Position numbers and translations under genes: made by a program. From Synechococcus sp. BL107 (lineage in GTDB: Bacteria > Cyanobacteriota > Cyanobacteriia > PCC-6307 > Cyanobiaceae), in assembly GCF_000153805.1 (NCBI RefSeq), contig NZ_DS022298.1, positions 194,616 to 258,615 of the forward strand: 64,000 bases of DNA, written 5' to 3'. Positions 1 through 8,260 of the stretch are shown piece after piece (position 1 is the stretch's first letter; each line of letters begins with the position of its first letter). The notes beneath the pieces are model-generated. The model did not search any database. It was not told the origin of the DNA and saw nothing but the letters and a program-made list of their open reading frames with translations.

Positions 1-2027
1 CACTAGAGAGACTTATTCCATATATATCAATTCTTAATGGGCTTAAAACACTATATTATTTTGATCCGTCATTATATTTGAAATCGATTAAAGAGTGGAA
101 TGTACTTGAAAGTATCAAAGCCTGTGATGATCGTAATACCTTCATAATTGTTGGTCACGATGCAAGTAACAGCGGAGCGCCTCGTACTGCTTTGGCCTTA
201 CAACGATCACTGATTAATGACTTGAATTTAAACTGTATAGTAATTCTCCTAAATGACGGGCCACTTTTACAAGCATATAAGGATAATGGTCCGACTTTTG
301 TATTTAAAAATAATCTTGTACATTCATATTTAAACGCTGTATTTAAGTATTCCGATAGACTGCTTAATGTAGTCACTAATACTGTGATTACTGCTGTCGT
401 CGGTCAATTAGCTCAGGCTTATGGTCATACTCATGTGGCGCTTGTACACGAGAACGCAGATACGGGGTATTGGCCCTCAGAAATGTTTGGTCATGCACTG
501 AATGGAGATTTGTGTGTTTTCCCAGGAGAAGGAGTCGCTCAAGCTGCATATACAATATGTAATATTGATGCGCCCAAAAATGTTGCTATTCGGCCACAAG
601 GTATTTATCGACATAATTTTCCTGACTTATTAATTGACGAATGCTATGAATCTGTTCGCACAGAGCTGGGCATTCCCAAAGACTCAAAGATCATACTAGG
701 TTGTGGCACAATAGAGCCAAGGAAAGGTGTTGATATCTTTATTGAAACGGCAGATTTTTTCTTAAATAATAGTAGTGAGAATATATTTTTTTTATGGATA
801 GGTGATTTACCTGCATCCAAATGTGATGACAGGAATTGGGCCGAACAGTTACTGGATAAGCTTAAGGATCTACCGAATAGTAATTGTCTTATTCTTGGTG
901 GTTGCACAAAGGCAGATCGCTATTTTCAAGCATGCGATGTCTTCTATTTAACGTCTCGTAAGGATCCATTTCCTGGAGTAGTTCTTGAAGCAATGGCTTG
1001 CAAAAAGCCAATAATTGCATTTGAAGATGCAACTGATGTAGGAAATGCCTTCAATGATGGTACTGGAGGTTTTTTGTTGAGTCAATTTGATGTGACATTA
1101 GCCGCAGAAAAAATATATTTGTATATAAAAAATCCTCAGCTTGCATATGATGCTGGAATTCATAACGAAAATGTAATCCAACGTGATTATATATTTTCGA
1201 AATATGCAAATTTTTTAATTGAAAGGTCAAACTTGCTTCGCTCTGCAAAGCTTCAGTCCGATTCAGTTATCAGCTTTATCGTTCCTATTTTTAAAACCCC
1301 TCTACTCTACCTTCAGCAATTATTATCTTCAGTCCAATCTCAATCTTATCCCAATTGGGAACTTTGTCTAGGTGGTGGTGATCTTGATCAAGATGTATTG
1401 TCTTATTTAAATTATAAAATGCTAAGTGATCATCGCATTAAATATATTGAAGTAAACTCTTCTGAACAAGGAATATCAGTAAATTCTAATGCTGCAATTT
1501 CTATCTGTACAGGCAAATATATTGCACTTCTGGATCACGATGATTTATTGTCAGCAAACTGTGCTCTTGAGATTATATCTATTCATGAAGAAAATGACTG
1601 CGACTTTGTTTATACAGCTGAAGACAAAGTTGACGGCACAGGCCTGAATTTTTATGGCCCTGTCTATAAAAATGTGTACTCAGAAGAAAAGCTACTCAAG
1701 AATAATTATATTACACATCTGTCATCATTCTCGCGAGAACTAATTAAGGAGATTGGCGGATTTCGCCCTGAATATGACGGTGCACAAGATTATGACTTGA
1801 TTTTGAGGGCCTCTTCTCATGCAAAAAAAATATTTTATCTTCCTCGGGTTCTTTATCATTGGAGAGTCTTCGAGGATTCAACTTCGGGCGGTTCTCCTGA
1901 ATCTAAACCTTACGCAATTGAAGCTGGTCGAAAAGCCGTGGAAACATTTCTAATAGAGAAAGGAAAAGTCAGATTTACCGTTCAAAATAGTAAAATTCCA
2001 TTTTCTTATGATATCATTTATGATTAA
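1..2027 (+). CDS. Two-domain glycosyltransferase (GT4 + GT2), 5' end beyond window
   Basis: Probably transfers two different sugars during synthesis of a surface polysaccharide. The frame is open from base 3, so the TTG at 78 is not the true start and the gene is cut by the window edge. Counting from that TTG, residues 20-380 form a GT-B (GT4-like) module with GCGTIEPRKG near 208 and an E-x7-E-type site around DPFPGVVLEAMA near 296. Residues 397-600 form a GT-A (GT2-like) module beginning SFIVPIFKT, with the metal motif LLDHDD near 484 and GAQDYDLILR near 568. Such tandem enzymes are typical of O-antigen and capsule loci. The gene is AT-rich compared with the core genes. Donor and acceptor cannot be told from sequence. 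Confidence 0.85.
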   Translation, partial: LERLIPYISILNGLKTLYYFDPSLYLKSIKEWNVLESIKACDDRNTFIIVGHDASNSGAPRTALALQRSLINDLNLNCIVILLNDGPLLQAYKDNGPTFVFKNNLVHSYLNAVFKYSDRLLNVVTNTVITAVVGQLAQAYGHTHVALVHENADTGYWPSEMFGHALNGDLCVFPGEGVAQAAYTICNIDAPKNVAIRPQGIYRHNFPDLLIDECYESVRTELGIPKDSKIILGCGTIEPRKGVDIFIETADFFLNNSSENIFFLWIGDLPASKCDDRNWAEQLLDKLKDLPNSNCLILGGCTKADRYFQACDVFYLTSRKDPFPGVVLEAMACKKPIIAFEDATDVGNAFNDGTGGFLLSQFDVTLAAEKIYLYIKNPQLAYDAGIHNENVIQRDYIFSKYANFLIERSNLLRSAKLQSDSVISFIVPIFKTPLLYLQQLLSSVQSQSYPNWELCLGGGDLDQDVLSYLNYKMLSDHRIKYIEVNSSEQGISVNSNAAISICTGKYIALLDHDDLLSANCALEIISIHEENDCDFVYTAEDKVDGTGLNFYGPVYKNVYSEEKLLKNNYITHLSSFSRELIKEIGGFRPEYDGAQDYDLILRASSHAKKIFYLPRVLYHWRVFEDSTSGGSPESKPYAIEAGRKAVETFLIEKGKVRFTVQNSKIPFSYDIIYD

Positions 2028-2088
2028 ACTTTAAATCTATTTGTTTTATTTTCAATCCAATTATCACTTAATTTAAGTACGAATGAAA

Positions 2089-3345
2089 TTAAAAAGCTCG
2101 CTGTATCCAATAATCAAGTTCTGAGCTTCCGTTCGCAACTCTCCTTAAGTATAAAATTATGTCCTGGAGATAGATTGCTGCAACCTTTTTAATCATCTCT
2201 TTACTATACATATTTTTAGTAAGTGGTGATTGTTTTTGAATCTGCCGATGCTTGATATCAACGGCCTTCGTTTGATACGTTATACCAGAATCAGAATCAT
2301 GATCCTTTGTAGTATATATTGAATTTATACCTCTTACATCATAAAATTTGAGACCAGTCTTTGTTTGTATTTCTCTTATCGCATCTTCCAACCCTTCGAT
2401 TGAATAATATCTATCGTAATTCCGATATAAAACGAAATCGCATTGTGGCCGAGTATGTTCATCCTCATAAATCGTATGCGGATACTCCCATATATAATTT
2501 ATAAAATCTTCGAAACTCATTTCGGATTTAAAATCAAATACACCTTTGGCAATCTGATAACTTATATCTTCTTGAGGATCATCTGCGTGGCATAGTTTGT
2601 CAAGAAAATAAGATAATAGCCTTTTAAACGGATTTCTGAGAATAATGAATGTGAATTCAGCCTCAAGTGCTTCTTTTGTGCTTGCGACAAAGCAATCGTT
2701 GTTAGCATGAATCCACTTAATTTCCTCAACACCAGCAATTGCTCCGTTAGCAATTGCAATTGAGCACCTGAGGTTTGAGCATGCATTTTTTGGGATCCAT
2801 GTACACACGCTATTGCTTTTATAATGGACTTTGGTGTGGTTTATAGCGAATTGGTAGTTCTCATTTGCAAAAAGATTTGTAGGATTTCCTTGGGTTTTTA
2901 GAAGAATCCTCTCTGCATCGGCCTCAATATGATTTGAGTTATTGATATTTGTAATTCCTGAGTCTCTCAGACAGCCAGCTGATGCTTTTAAGGATAGTGT
3001 CTTTACGCGAAGTCTTGACTCTGTTAATTCAAGTGCAATTAACTCGGCAGCTTCTTGAATATGACGATATTGATTTTTAGGTATATCTGGATCATAGCTT
3101 ATACTGTCATTTATTATTTCCTTAAGATTCATTTCTTTTATGCCATAATTAACGAAATGATCAATAACTTTTGAGTCATCGTCATATTCATCTGGAAGTG
3201 CCTTTACTTGTCTATACAGATCAACAGGAAAAACCTCGAAAAGGGCCTTTTCAAGTTTTTTTTCTCGTTCTATTGACTTTTTTAATTCAAGAGAAATTGA
3301 ATCCGCAGATTGTTTATTGTTAGAATAAGAGTCTGGTTTATTCAT
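2089..3345 (-). CDS. Sulfotransferase family 2-like protein
   Basis: Predicted PAPS-dependent sulfotransferase acting on a carbohydrate. A 5'-phosphosulfate-binding-like loop, WIPKNACSNLR, lies at residues 183-193. The 3'-phosphate-binding motif ILRNPFKRLLSYFLDK lies at 235-250. Downstream, FVLYRNYDRYYSIEGLED fits the Sulfotransfer_2 fold. The N-terminal ~150 residues are not part of this domain. They contain HFVNYGIKE (63-71), a short motif resembling the HFxxYGxxEGR repeats seen in cyanobacterial glycosyltransferase proteins. The gene is convergent with the preceding glycosyltransferase and is AT-rich. The ATG at 3345 is the first reasonable start. The substrate is unknown. Confidence 0.75.
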   Translation of the reverse strand: MNKPDSYSNNKQSADSISLELKKSIEREKKLEKALFEVFPVDLYRQVKALPDEYDDDSKVIDHFVNYGIKEMNLKEIINDSISYDPDIPKNQYRHIQEAAELIALELTESRLRVKTLSLKASAGCLRDSGITNINNSNHIEADAERILLKTQGNPTNLFANENYQFAINHTKVHYKSNSVCTWIPKNACSNLRCSIAIANGAIAGVEEIKWIHANNDCFVASTKEALEAEFTFIILRNPFKRLLSYFLDKLCHADDPQEDISYQIAKGVFDFKSEMSFEDFINYIWEYPHTIYEDEHTRPQCDFVLYRNYDRYYSIEGLEDAIREIQTKTGLKFYDVRGINSIYTTKDHDSDSGITYQTKAVDIKHRQIQKQSPLTKNMYSKEMIKKVAAIYLQDIILYLRRVANGSSELDYWIQRAF

Positions 3346-3457
3346 GGATTGGCTTCAATCTCACCTTATGTTATAGCATTGTATGACATCAAGCTTTTTG
3401 TGGCTTGTCAGCGGTTAACCCCTTCGTTGGTCCTCTTCAACAATTTCTGACTTTTTC

Positions 3458-3931
3458 ATGACCATAGAATCGGCTCTTCAAGAACTTATCAAGAAGGTGT
3501 CAGACGCTCAGTCGCAAATTGATAATCTTGTCCTTCAGGTAAAGACGTTAGAACACCAGAAAGCAGAAGCACGCGAAGAGACCGAACACACCCTGCTTCA
3601 GTTGCAACAAGTACAAGAAGAGTTTGAGCAACTTTATAGATCCGCTGGAAAGGAGCGAGTGATGACCCTGGAGAGTGAACTTTCGGAGCAAGAGCTGCAA
3701 CTGGATCAAATGCAAGAGGAGCTAGAGCACCAATTCCTTTCTAATCAGCAACAGAAGGATTTACTTGATACTTACGCAAGTCAGGAAGAACGATTCCAAC
3801 ATATTTTGCACAAAATTCTCCAAGCACAAACTCCAGATATAGTTTCGAAACAACAGCATCATTTAAAAGGTAGCCTCAAGAAGGTACAATCCAAACGTGA
3901 TAACGCTGGAATGCAGCCTAAATATGATTAA
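3458..3931 (+). CDS. Coiled-coil protein of unknown function
   Basis: This 157-residue protein is almost entirely predicted coiled coil. Residues 5-115 are rich in Glu, Gln and Leu with heptad-like spacing (EHQKAEAREETEHTLLQLQQ region), and the C-terminal ~40 residues are basic. There is no signal peptide, membrane segment or catalytic motif. Base composition is intermediate between the AT-rich neighbours and the core genes. It starts at ATG 3458 and is divergent from the sulfotransferase, with a ~110-bp shared upstream region. I do not recognise a family. A scaffold or structural role in the surface locus is a guess. Confidence 0.55.
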   Translation: MTIESALQELIKKVSDAQSQIDNLVLQVKTLEHQKAEAREETEHTLLQLQQVQEEFEQLYRSAGKERVMTLESELSEQELQLDQMQEELEHQFLSNQQQKDLLDTYASQEERFQHILHKILQAQTPDIVSKQQHHLKGSLKKVQSKRDNAGMQPKYD

Positions 3932-4156
3932 TCGATAAATAAAGTCTCAGGTTAACCTCGATGTTCACACCAATGATTCTATGCGCTTACGTTCATAACA
4001 CTAAAATAATCGGACAGACTTATTAACAGCAATGTATTTACGAAGGTAGCGCTACATAAGTAATAAAATTTATTCTTTAAGGTTGTGTCGACTAAATAGC
4101 TCAAGACAATTGGAAATTTTGATATGCCGAATAACCGGGCTTAAGGATATCACCGA

Positions 4157-5248
4157 TCAAGACGATTCGTACCGCTTCTCAAGTACAGACAGGAATGCAT
4201 CAAAACCAGCAATTGACTTACGATGAGATGCATTCTCATCAAAATTTTCATCTTGAACAGATTTCGTTTCGTGATGCTTTAAGGCTAGCGTATCTAGCTC
4301 TTCCTTAAAATACTTGCAATTAGGATACATAAGGATATGATCAACTAGTGTTTCAACCGTACTAGAGTAAGTCAAGTCTGATTGGTCCATATTTTTAATC
4401 AGATCGCTTACTTTTTGAACATCAACACGCACTTCGTACGGTTTCAGGTGCTCGAGTATTGTATTATGCAACTCTTCGGTGATGTCGCCAGCTAAAACTT
4501 TATTCCATAATATTGTGGCTTCTTCAATGCGATTGAGTTCAGCTAAAATTTGTGCACGCATATGATCAGTCTCAGGACTGTGCAATCCAAAACTAAGAGC
4601 CTTCTCCAGTAACATCAACGCAAGCTGGTATCTTTTAGCTTCCCTGATAGCAGTCGTTTCTTGAATTAATAATATTTTCAGCTCTATTATCACTTCATCT
4701 GGAGCCTTCATTGGCAGATACTGAATTTCCCATTGATGCAACTTCAACATTGCATATGCACTCTTCAAAAATAAATTTAAAAGCTTTCTAAGCTGAGTGG
4801 CTGCTCTTTTTTTGACCATCTCATCTTCAGATTTGGCTAGTCTAATCCATATTTTGAAAACTTCTGCATATCTCTCAAGACTCATCAATACTCTTGCTCG
4901 ATTAACATCAAGCCGATTAGACCTAAAACCTGCTTTTTTTGATAAGTCTAGTAAAATTAGCGCTTGATCTAGAGAGCCTGACTCGACAAAGTTGATAACA
5001 TCCATACAAATTAAATTATCTGCGTCTGAATAATTAGCCGTTTCAGTAAAATATGAGAGCCGAAGGTCTGAAGCGCCAATACTCTCGCAAAGCTTGTTAA
5101 AAACCTCACGTTTCTTGGATTTTTTACTAGCCGGAAGAAGCTTGGGCTTAGAATAATTTTGGTGATGAATAGCATCTCTATAGAGATGGAAAGCATTAAT
5201 TCCTAAGGACCTAATTTTTTGGGAAATTGTTGCAAGCGCAGAAGGCAT
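4157..5248 (-). CDS. TPR-like helical repeat protein
   Basis: 363 residues, predicted to be mostly alpha-helical. Repeat-like segments include LDQALILLDLSKKAGF with RVLMSLERYAEVFKIWIRLA, and RYQLALMLLEKALSFG with RAQILAELNRIEEATILWNK. These match the helix-pair spacing of TPR/SEL-type superhelices. There is no signal peptide and no enzymatic domain. Start ATG 5248 gives MPSALATISQK. It stands alone, with a 615-bp gene-free stretch upstream. TPR proteins are common partners of surface-glycan or secretion systems, but nothing here identifies the partner. Confidence 0.5.
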   Translation of the reverse strand: MPSALATISQKIRSLGINAFHLYRDAIHHQNYSKPKLLPASKKSKKREVFNKLCESIGASDLRLSYFTETANYSDADNLICMDVINFVESGSLDQALILLDLSKKAGFRSNRLDVNRARVLMSLERYAEVFKIWIRLAKSEDEMVKKRAATQLRKLLNLFLKSAYAMLKLHQWEIQYLPMKAPDEVIIELKILLIQETTAIREAKRYQLALMLLEKALSFGLHSPETDHMRAQILAELNRIEEATILWNKVLAGDITEELHNTILEHLKPYEVRVDVQKVSDLIKNMDQSDLTYSSTVETLVDHILMYPNCKYFKEELDTLALKHHETKSVQDENFDENASHRKSIAGFDAFLSVLEKRYESS

Positions 5249-5863
5249 CTATCAAACGCATTTAAACAATCATAAGGCATCCCTGCATCCTTACCGCAGA
5301 AGCGAACCAAATAAGTATCATCCTTTTAATCAAATACTTTCGCTGGCAAGAATTACCATAATATTTTTATGCAATTGATAGCACTATATTCCGCTGACTG
5401 ATCACTCGACAAGATGTCGGAAAAGTTATAAATTTCATTTGTTTACCAATTTGAAGTTTTTGCTTACTAATATTGTCTTCCTCAAAGCTAAACCTGACAA
5501 GGCTATTATTTAAAAAGAGTACTAAAATGCATTAATTCACAATCAAAAGTCCTGACGTCAGGAATCAATTAATGGCTTGTACATACAAAGATTAGGCTAA
5601 AAATTTAAGGCTTAATCTCAATATCTAACTAATGTCAAGATATTGGGATAAGGTGCTCCTAATTACCTAGTCACTCACCATGAATGCAAAGCGGGCTGAA
5701 AATAATGTTCTAAAAATTTATTGCACGTACGGTATTGAGCAATTCCTAAGGCAAACCACTGAACACTCAATGAGTTAATTCTTAACTCGCCAAGCCAAAA
5801 CAAAATATTGCGTTTGAAGCACTAAAAGAGCAATAGATTGAAGGGATATTTGCTGCTTGGATC
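5249..5863. other. Gene-free AT-rich stretch (615 bp)
   Basis: No convincing reading frame, tRNA or terminator is visible. The stretch carries one perfect 14-bp palindrome (5550-5563) and presumably the promoter of the TPR-like gene. It marks the boundary between the AT-rich accessory segment and the GC-rich core starting with the ion channel gene. Confidence 0.5.
5550..5563. repeat. Perfect 14-bp palindrome
   Basis: TCCTGACGTCAGGA reads identically on both strands. It lies in the middle of a gene-free region, so it could be a dimeric regulator site, but no second copy was noticed. Confidence 0.4.
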
Positions 5864-6679
5864 TTATAATAAACCCCCACATTGATCACAGTGCTGCGCG
5901 TCGCTTCGATGGCCTTGCCGACCGCACTGATGACAGGCCACTCCAGCCAACTGCTTCTGGTGACGCTGCATCCCTGAAACGGTGAGAATCCCGGTAGGAA
6001 TCGCAATGATTCCAAAACCAAGCATCATCACAACCGAAGCCAACAACCGACCCAACGCGGTCTGCGGCACCACATCGCCGTAGCCAACAGTGGTCATCGT
6101 GACGATCGCCCAGTACAGCCCTTTGGACACGGTGTCGAACTGGGAATTCGGACCAGAGCTTTCAATCACAAAAATGGCGTAGCCCAGCACCACCTGCAGC
6201 AAGAACACAAAGAACAGAAACACACAAATGGTTCGGGCACTTCCACGCAACGCCTGAGCCAACACCTTGGCTTCATCAATGAACTTAAGCAGCTTGAACA
6301 CCCGCAGAATGCGGCCAAACTTGAACACCCAAAGCAGCAATTCACTGCGAACCTGCGGCACAAAGAAGAACAACACGGCACTGAGATCGATCAGACCGGT
6401 GAAGCTGAACAAGTACTTCCGGGGACTGGGAACCACCGCCAAGTGCAAGACAAAATCCGCAGCAAACACCGCCAAACAACCGTCTTGAACCAAATCGATC
6501 CAAAACACCTCGGTTTGCTGCAACGCTGAGTTTCCTAGGGGATTGGGCTCAAGGAGCAACACCACCACGCTGAGCAAAATCGCCCCAAAGATCACCAGGT
6601 TGTAGATCTTTCCAGCCGTGGTGTTGGCCTCAAGAACCGTGGTGCGAAGCCGTTGCCGAAAACTACGGTCAGACGCCAT
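5864..6679 (-). CDS. Voltage-gated potassium channel with C-terminal zinc ribbon
   Basis: Six-helix Kv-type ion channel subunit of the inner membrane. Hydrophobic segments occur near residues 27-43, 62-82, 95-110, 150-175 and 210-235. The voltage-sensor helix carries [11 protein letters not shown] near 124, with basic residues every third position. The pore selectivity filter TVGYGD lies near 198. The C-terminus has a CxxC-x11-CxxC pattern (CHQCG...CDQCG), a probable zinc ribbon not usual for minimal bacterial Kv channels. ATG 6679 is preferred over the TTG one codon upstream. The gene lies 5 nt downstream of ndhS on the same strand, so the two are probably cotranscribed. Confidence 0.88.
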   Translation of the reverse strand: MASDRSFRQRLRTTVLEANTTAGKIYNLVIFGAILLSVVVLLLEPNPLGNSALQQTEVFWIDLVQDGCLAVFAADFVLHLAVVPSPRKYLFSFTGLIDLSAVLFFFVPQVRSELLLWVFKFGRILRVFKLLKFIDEAKVLAQALRGSARTICVFLFFVFLLQVVLGYAIFVIESSGPNSQFDTVSKGLYWAIVTMTTVGYGDVVPQTALGRLLASVVMMLGFGIIAIPTGILTVSGMQRHQKQLAGVACHQCGRQGHRSDAQHCDQCGGLL

Positions 6680-6684
6680 CAAGA

Positions 6685-6870
6685 TCAGACAGCCTGGAGG
6701 TCCTTCAACCGCAAGGTCACCAACTTGTCCCAGTTCCCTCCTTCAAACAGAACGGCAGCACGATCGCCACTGATGCGCTGCACAAAACCGGTGTAACCGT
6801 TGTAAATCGAAGTGACATCCTGCACGGTCACCGTGGAGCCGGGAAGAATTGGAGCTGCTGCGGACGCCAT
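6685..6870 (-). CDS. ndhS: NAD(P)H dehydrogenase (NDH-1) subunit S
   Basis: Small SH3-like peripheral subunit of cyanobacterial NDH-1, known to help ferredoxin docking for cyclic electron flow. The 61-residue product contains the family core ILPGSTVTV followed by [20 protein letters not shown] and DKLVTLRL. I chose ATG 6868-6870 ([11 protein letters not shown]). The longer open frame to 6987 would run into the divergent rimM gene and adds no family sequence. It is followed closely by the K+ channel gene, which is an uncommon pairing that could share control by light or energy status. Confidence 0.85.
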   Translation of the reverse strand: MASAAAPILPGSTVTVQDVTSIYNGYTGFVQRISGDRAAVLFEGGNWDKLVTLRLKDLQAV

Positions 6871-6924
6871 GGCTCGATCGCGAACGGGTCTAGAGCCATT
6901 ATCAACAAAGCAACCCCCGATCGC

Positions 6925-7467
6925 ATGGCAGACAGCGAGGAATGGCTCGAGGAATGGCTCACAGTGGGAAAAATTGTGGGAGTTCAAGGGTTACAAGGGG
7001 AATTGCGGGTGAATCCCGCCAGCGACTTCCCGGAACGCTTCACCGTGCCCGGTCCTCGCTGGGTACGCAGCAAAGGCTCAGCTCCACGGGAAGTCCAACT
7101 CAAATCAGGTCGCCAGCTGCCAGGTAAAAGCCTTTTTGTGGTCCGCCTCGACAGCGTTGACAATCGCAATGCAGCAGAAGCCCTGGTAGGCAGCGATTGG
7201 ATGGTTCCAGCAGACGACCGCCCAGCACTCGGGGAGGGGGAGTTCCATCTACTGGACTTGGTCGGCCTCGAAGCCCGCCTCAGCCTGGATAGCGACCCCA
7301 TCGGCACCGTGACCGATCTGATCAGTGGCGGCAACGACCTACTGCAGATCAAACGAAGCAATGGCAGCACATTGCTCATTCCCTTCGTGGAGGCGATCGT
7401 TCCAGAGGTTCATCTCAAGGACGGCTGGCTCTTGCTGACCCCACCCCCTGGGCTGATGGATCTTTAG
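6925..7467 (+). CDS. rimM: 16S rRNA processing protein RimM
   Basis: Ribosome maturation factor that binds S19 and assists 30S head assembly. The 180-residue protein has the N-terminal RimM barrel ([18 protein letters not shown], residues 12-29) and a C-terminal PRC barrel starting near [11 protein letters not shown], with typical spacing and length. It is divergent from ndhS with only ~54 bp between them. Its stop lies 2 nt from the stop of the convergent oxygenase gene. Confidence 0.93.
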   Translation: MADSEEWLEEWLTVGKIVGVQGLQGELRVNPASDFPERFTVPGPRWVRSKGSAPREVQLKSGRQLPGKSLFVVRLDSVDNRNAAEALVGSDWMVPADDRPALGEGEFHLLDLVGLEARLSLDSDPIGTVTDLISGGNDLLQIKRSNGSTLLIPFVEAIVPEVHLKDGWLLLTPPPGLMDL

Positions 7468-7469
7468 AT

Positions 7470-8177
7470 TTACAAATAGCGCTGACCATTTAATTGACGA
7501 TAATCTGTATATGAACGTTGTATATCAGCAGAGTTTACAGGCTTTTCAGAGACATAATAGTAAAGCGCAAGCGAGTTACGAAACTTCCCCTCCGGCAAAC
7601 TCATCGGCTCTGGGTGGCCATGAAAGCTTTGATCGGTAGTAGTAAACAATACTGTCGTATTAAAGAGCGGTTCGATTGTTTTCTCAATGTGCAAGCCTTG
7701 ATCAGTTTTACACGCAAGACAAAGCTCTCCTCCCCAAGATTTATCCCAATCCGGGTTCAAATAGATCAATAAATTTAACCTTCGATAAAGCTTCAAACGG
7801 TCATGCCAATTGAAGTCGGCATGCATTTTAAGGAAACCATCATTCAAAGAGGAATGAATACCACCCCCAAGAAGATGGGGATCAGGAATTAGACCTTTTT
7901 CTCCAGTAATTTCCTCCAAAAATTCTAAAAACTTTGAGCTATTACAATAACTTAGAAGCATTTTTGTCTTTGGTGGCAGCTTGCCAAAGATGCCGCAAGA
8001 CCTTTTGTTTACAGAAACACTCTTGAAGATTTTCTTCTCATCCCAATCCGTAAATGCTAAGCACTCTTCAGCCACTTTTTTTAATAACGACTCATCCCAT
8101 AGCTTTTTGAAAACCAAATGAGGAAATGGGGTGCTGGATGCGTAAGTCGGTGCCAACGATTTTGGGTCAATAGCCAT
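7470..8177 (-). CDS. 2OG-Fe(II) oxygenase family protein
   Basis: Predicted non-haem iron dioxygenase using 2-oxoglutarate. The iron ligands are visible as HADFN (H-x-D) in the middle and FHGHPEP as the distal histidine, followed by RNSLALYYY, whose Arg would bind 2-oxoglutarate. Start ATG 8177 (MAIDPKSL) is preferred. A GTG at 8219 would extend the protein by 14 residues with no better ribosome site. The gene is AT-rich and sits between GC-rich rimM and manC, suggesting insertion. The family resembles prolyl-hydroxylase-like enzymes often seen beside glycosyltransferases. The substrate is unknown. Confidence 0.75.
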   Translation of the reverse strand: MAIDPKSLAPTYASSTPFPHLVFKKLWDESLLKKVAEECLAFTDWDEKKIFKSVSVNKRSCGIFGKLPPKTKMLLSYCNSSKFLEFLEEITGEKGLIPDPHLLGGGIHSSLNDGFLKMHADFNWHDRLKLYRRLNLLIYLNPDWDKSWGGELCLACKTDQGLHIEKTIEPLFNTTVLFTTTDQSFHGHPEPMSLPEGKFRNSLALYYYVSEKPVNSADIQRSYTDYRQLNGQRYL

Positions 8178-8180
8178 GAG

Positions 8181-8206
8181 GTCAACAAAATCGAATTCAT
8201 GTTGAC
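8181..8206. repeat. Inverted repeat between oxygenase gene and manC
   Basis: GTCAACA and TGTTGAC form perfect 7-bp arms with a 12-nt spacer. It lies immediately upstream of the oxygenase start and ~55 bp upstream of manC, so it could be an operator for either gene. Confidence 0.35.
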
Positions 8207-8260
8207 ATCGACAAAGCACCCAACGGCGAGCGAGTCTGGTTTAAACATGAATGGGACATC

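Noticed and set aside
5782-6021. 79-residue minus-strand frame at the end of the channel gene
   Set aside because: It overlaps the channel's zinc-ribbon coding end in another frame and has no recognisable sequence.
7630-7720. Possible tRNA because of GGTTCGATT, which resembles a T-loop
   Set aside because: It lies inside the oxygenase coding sequence and no acceptor or anticodon stems can be formed around it.
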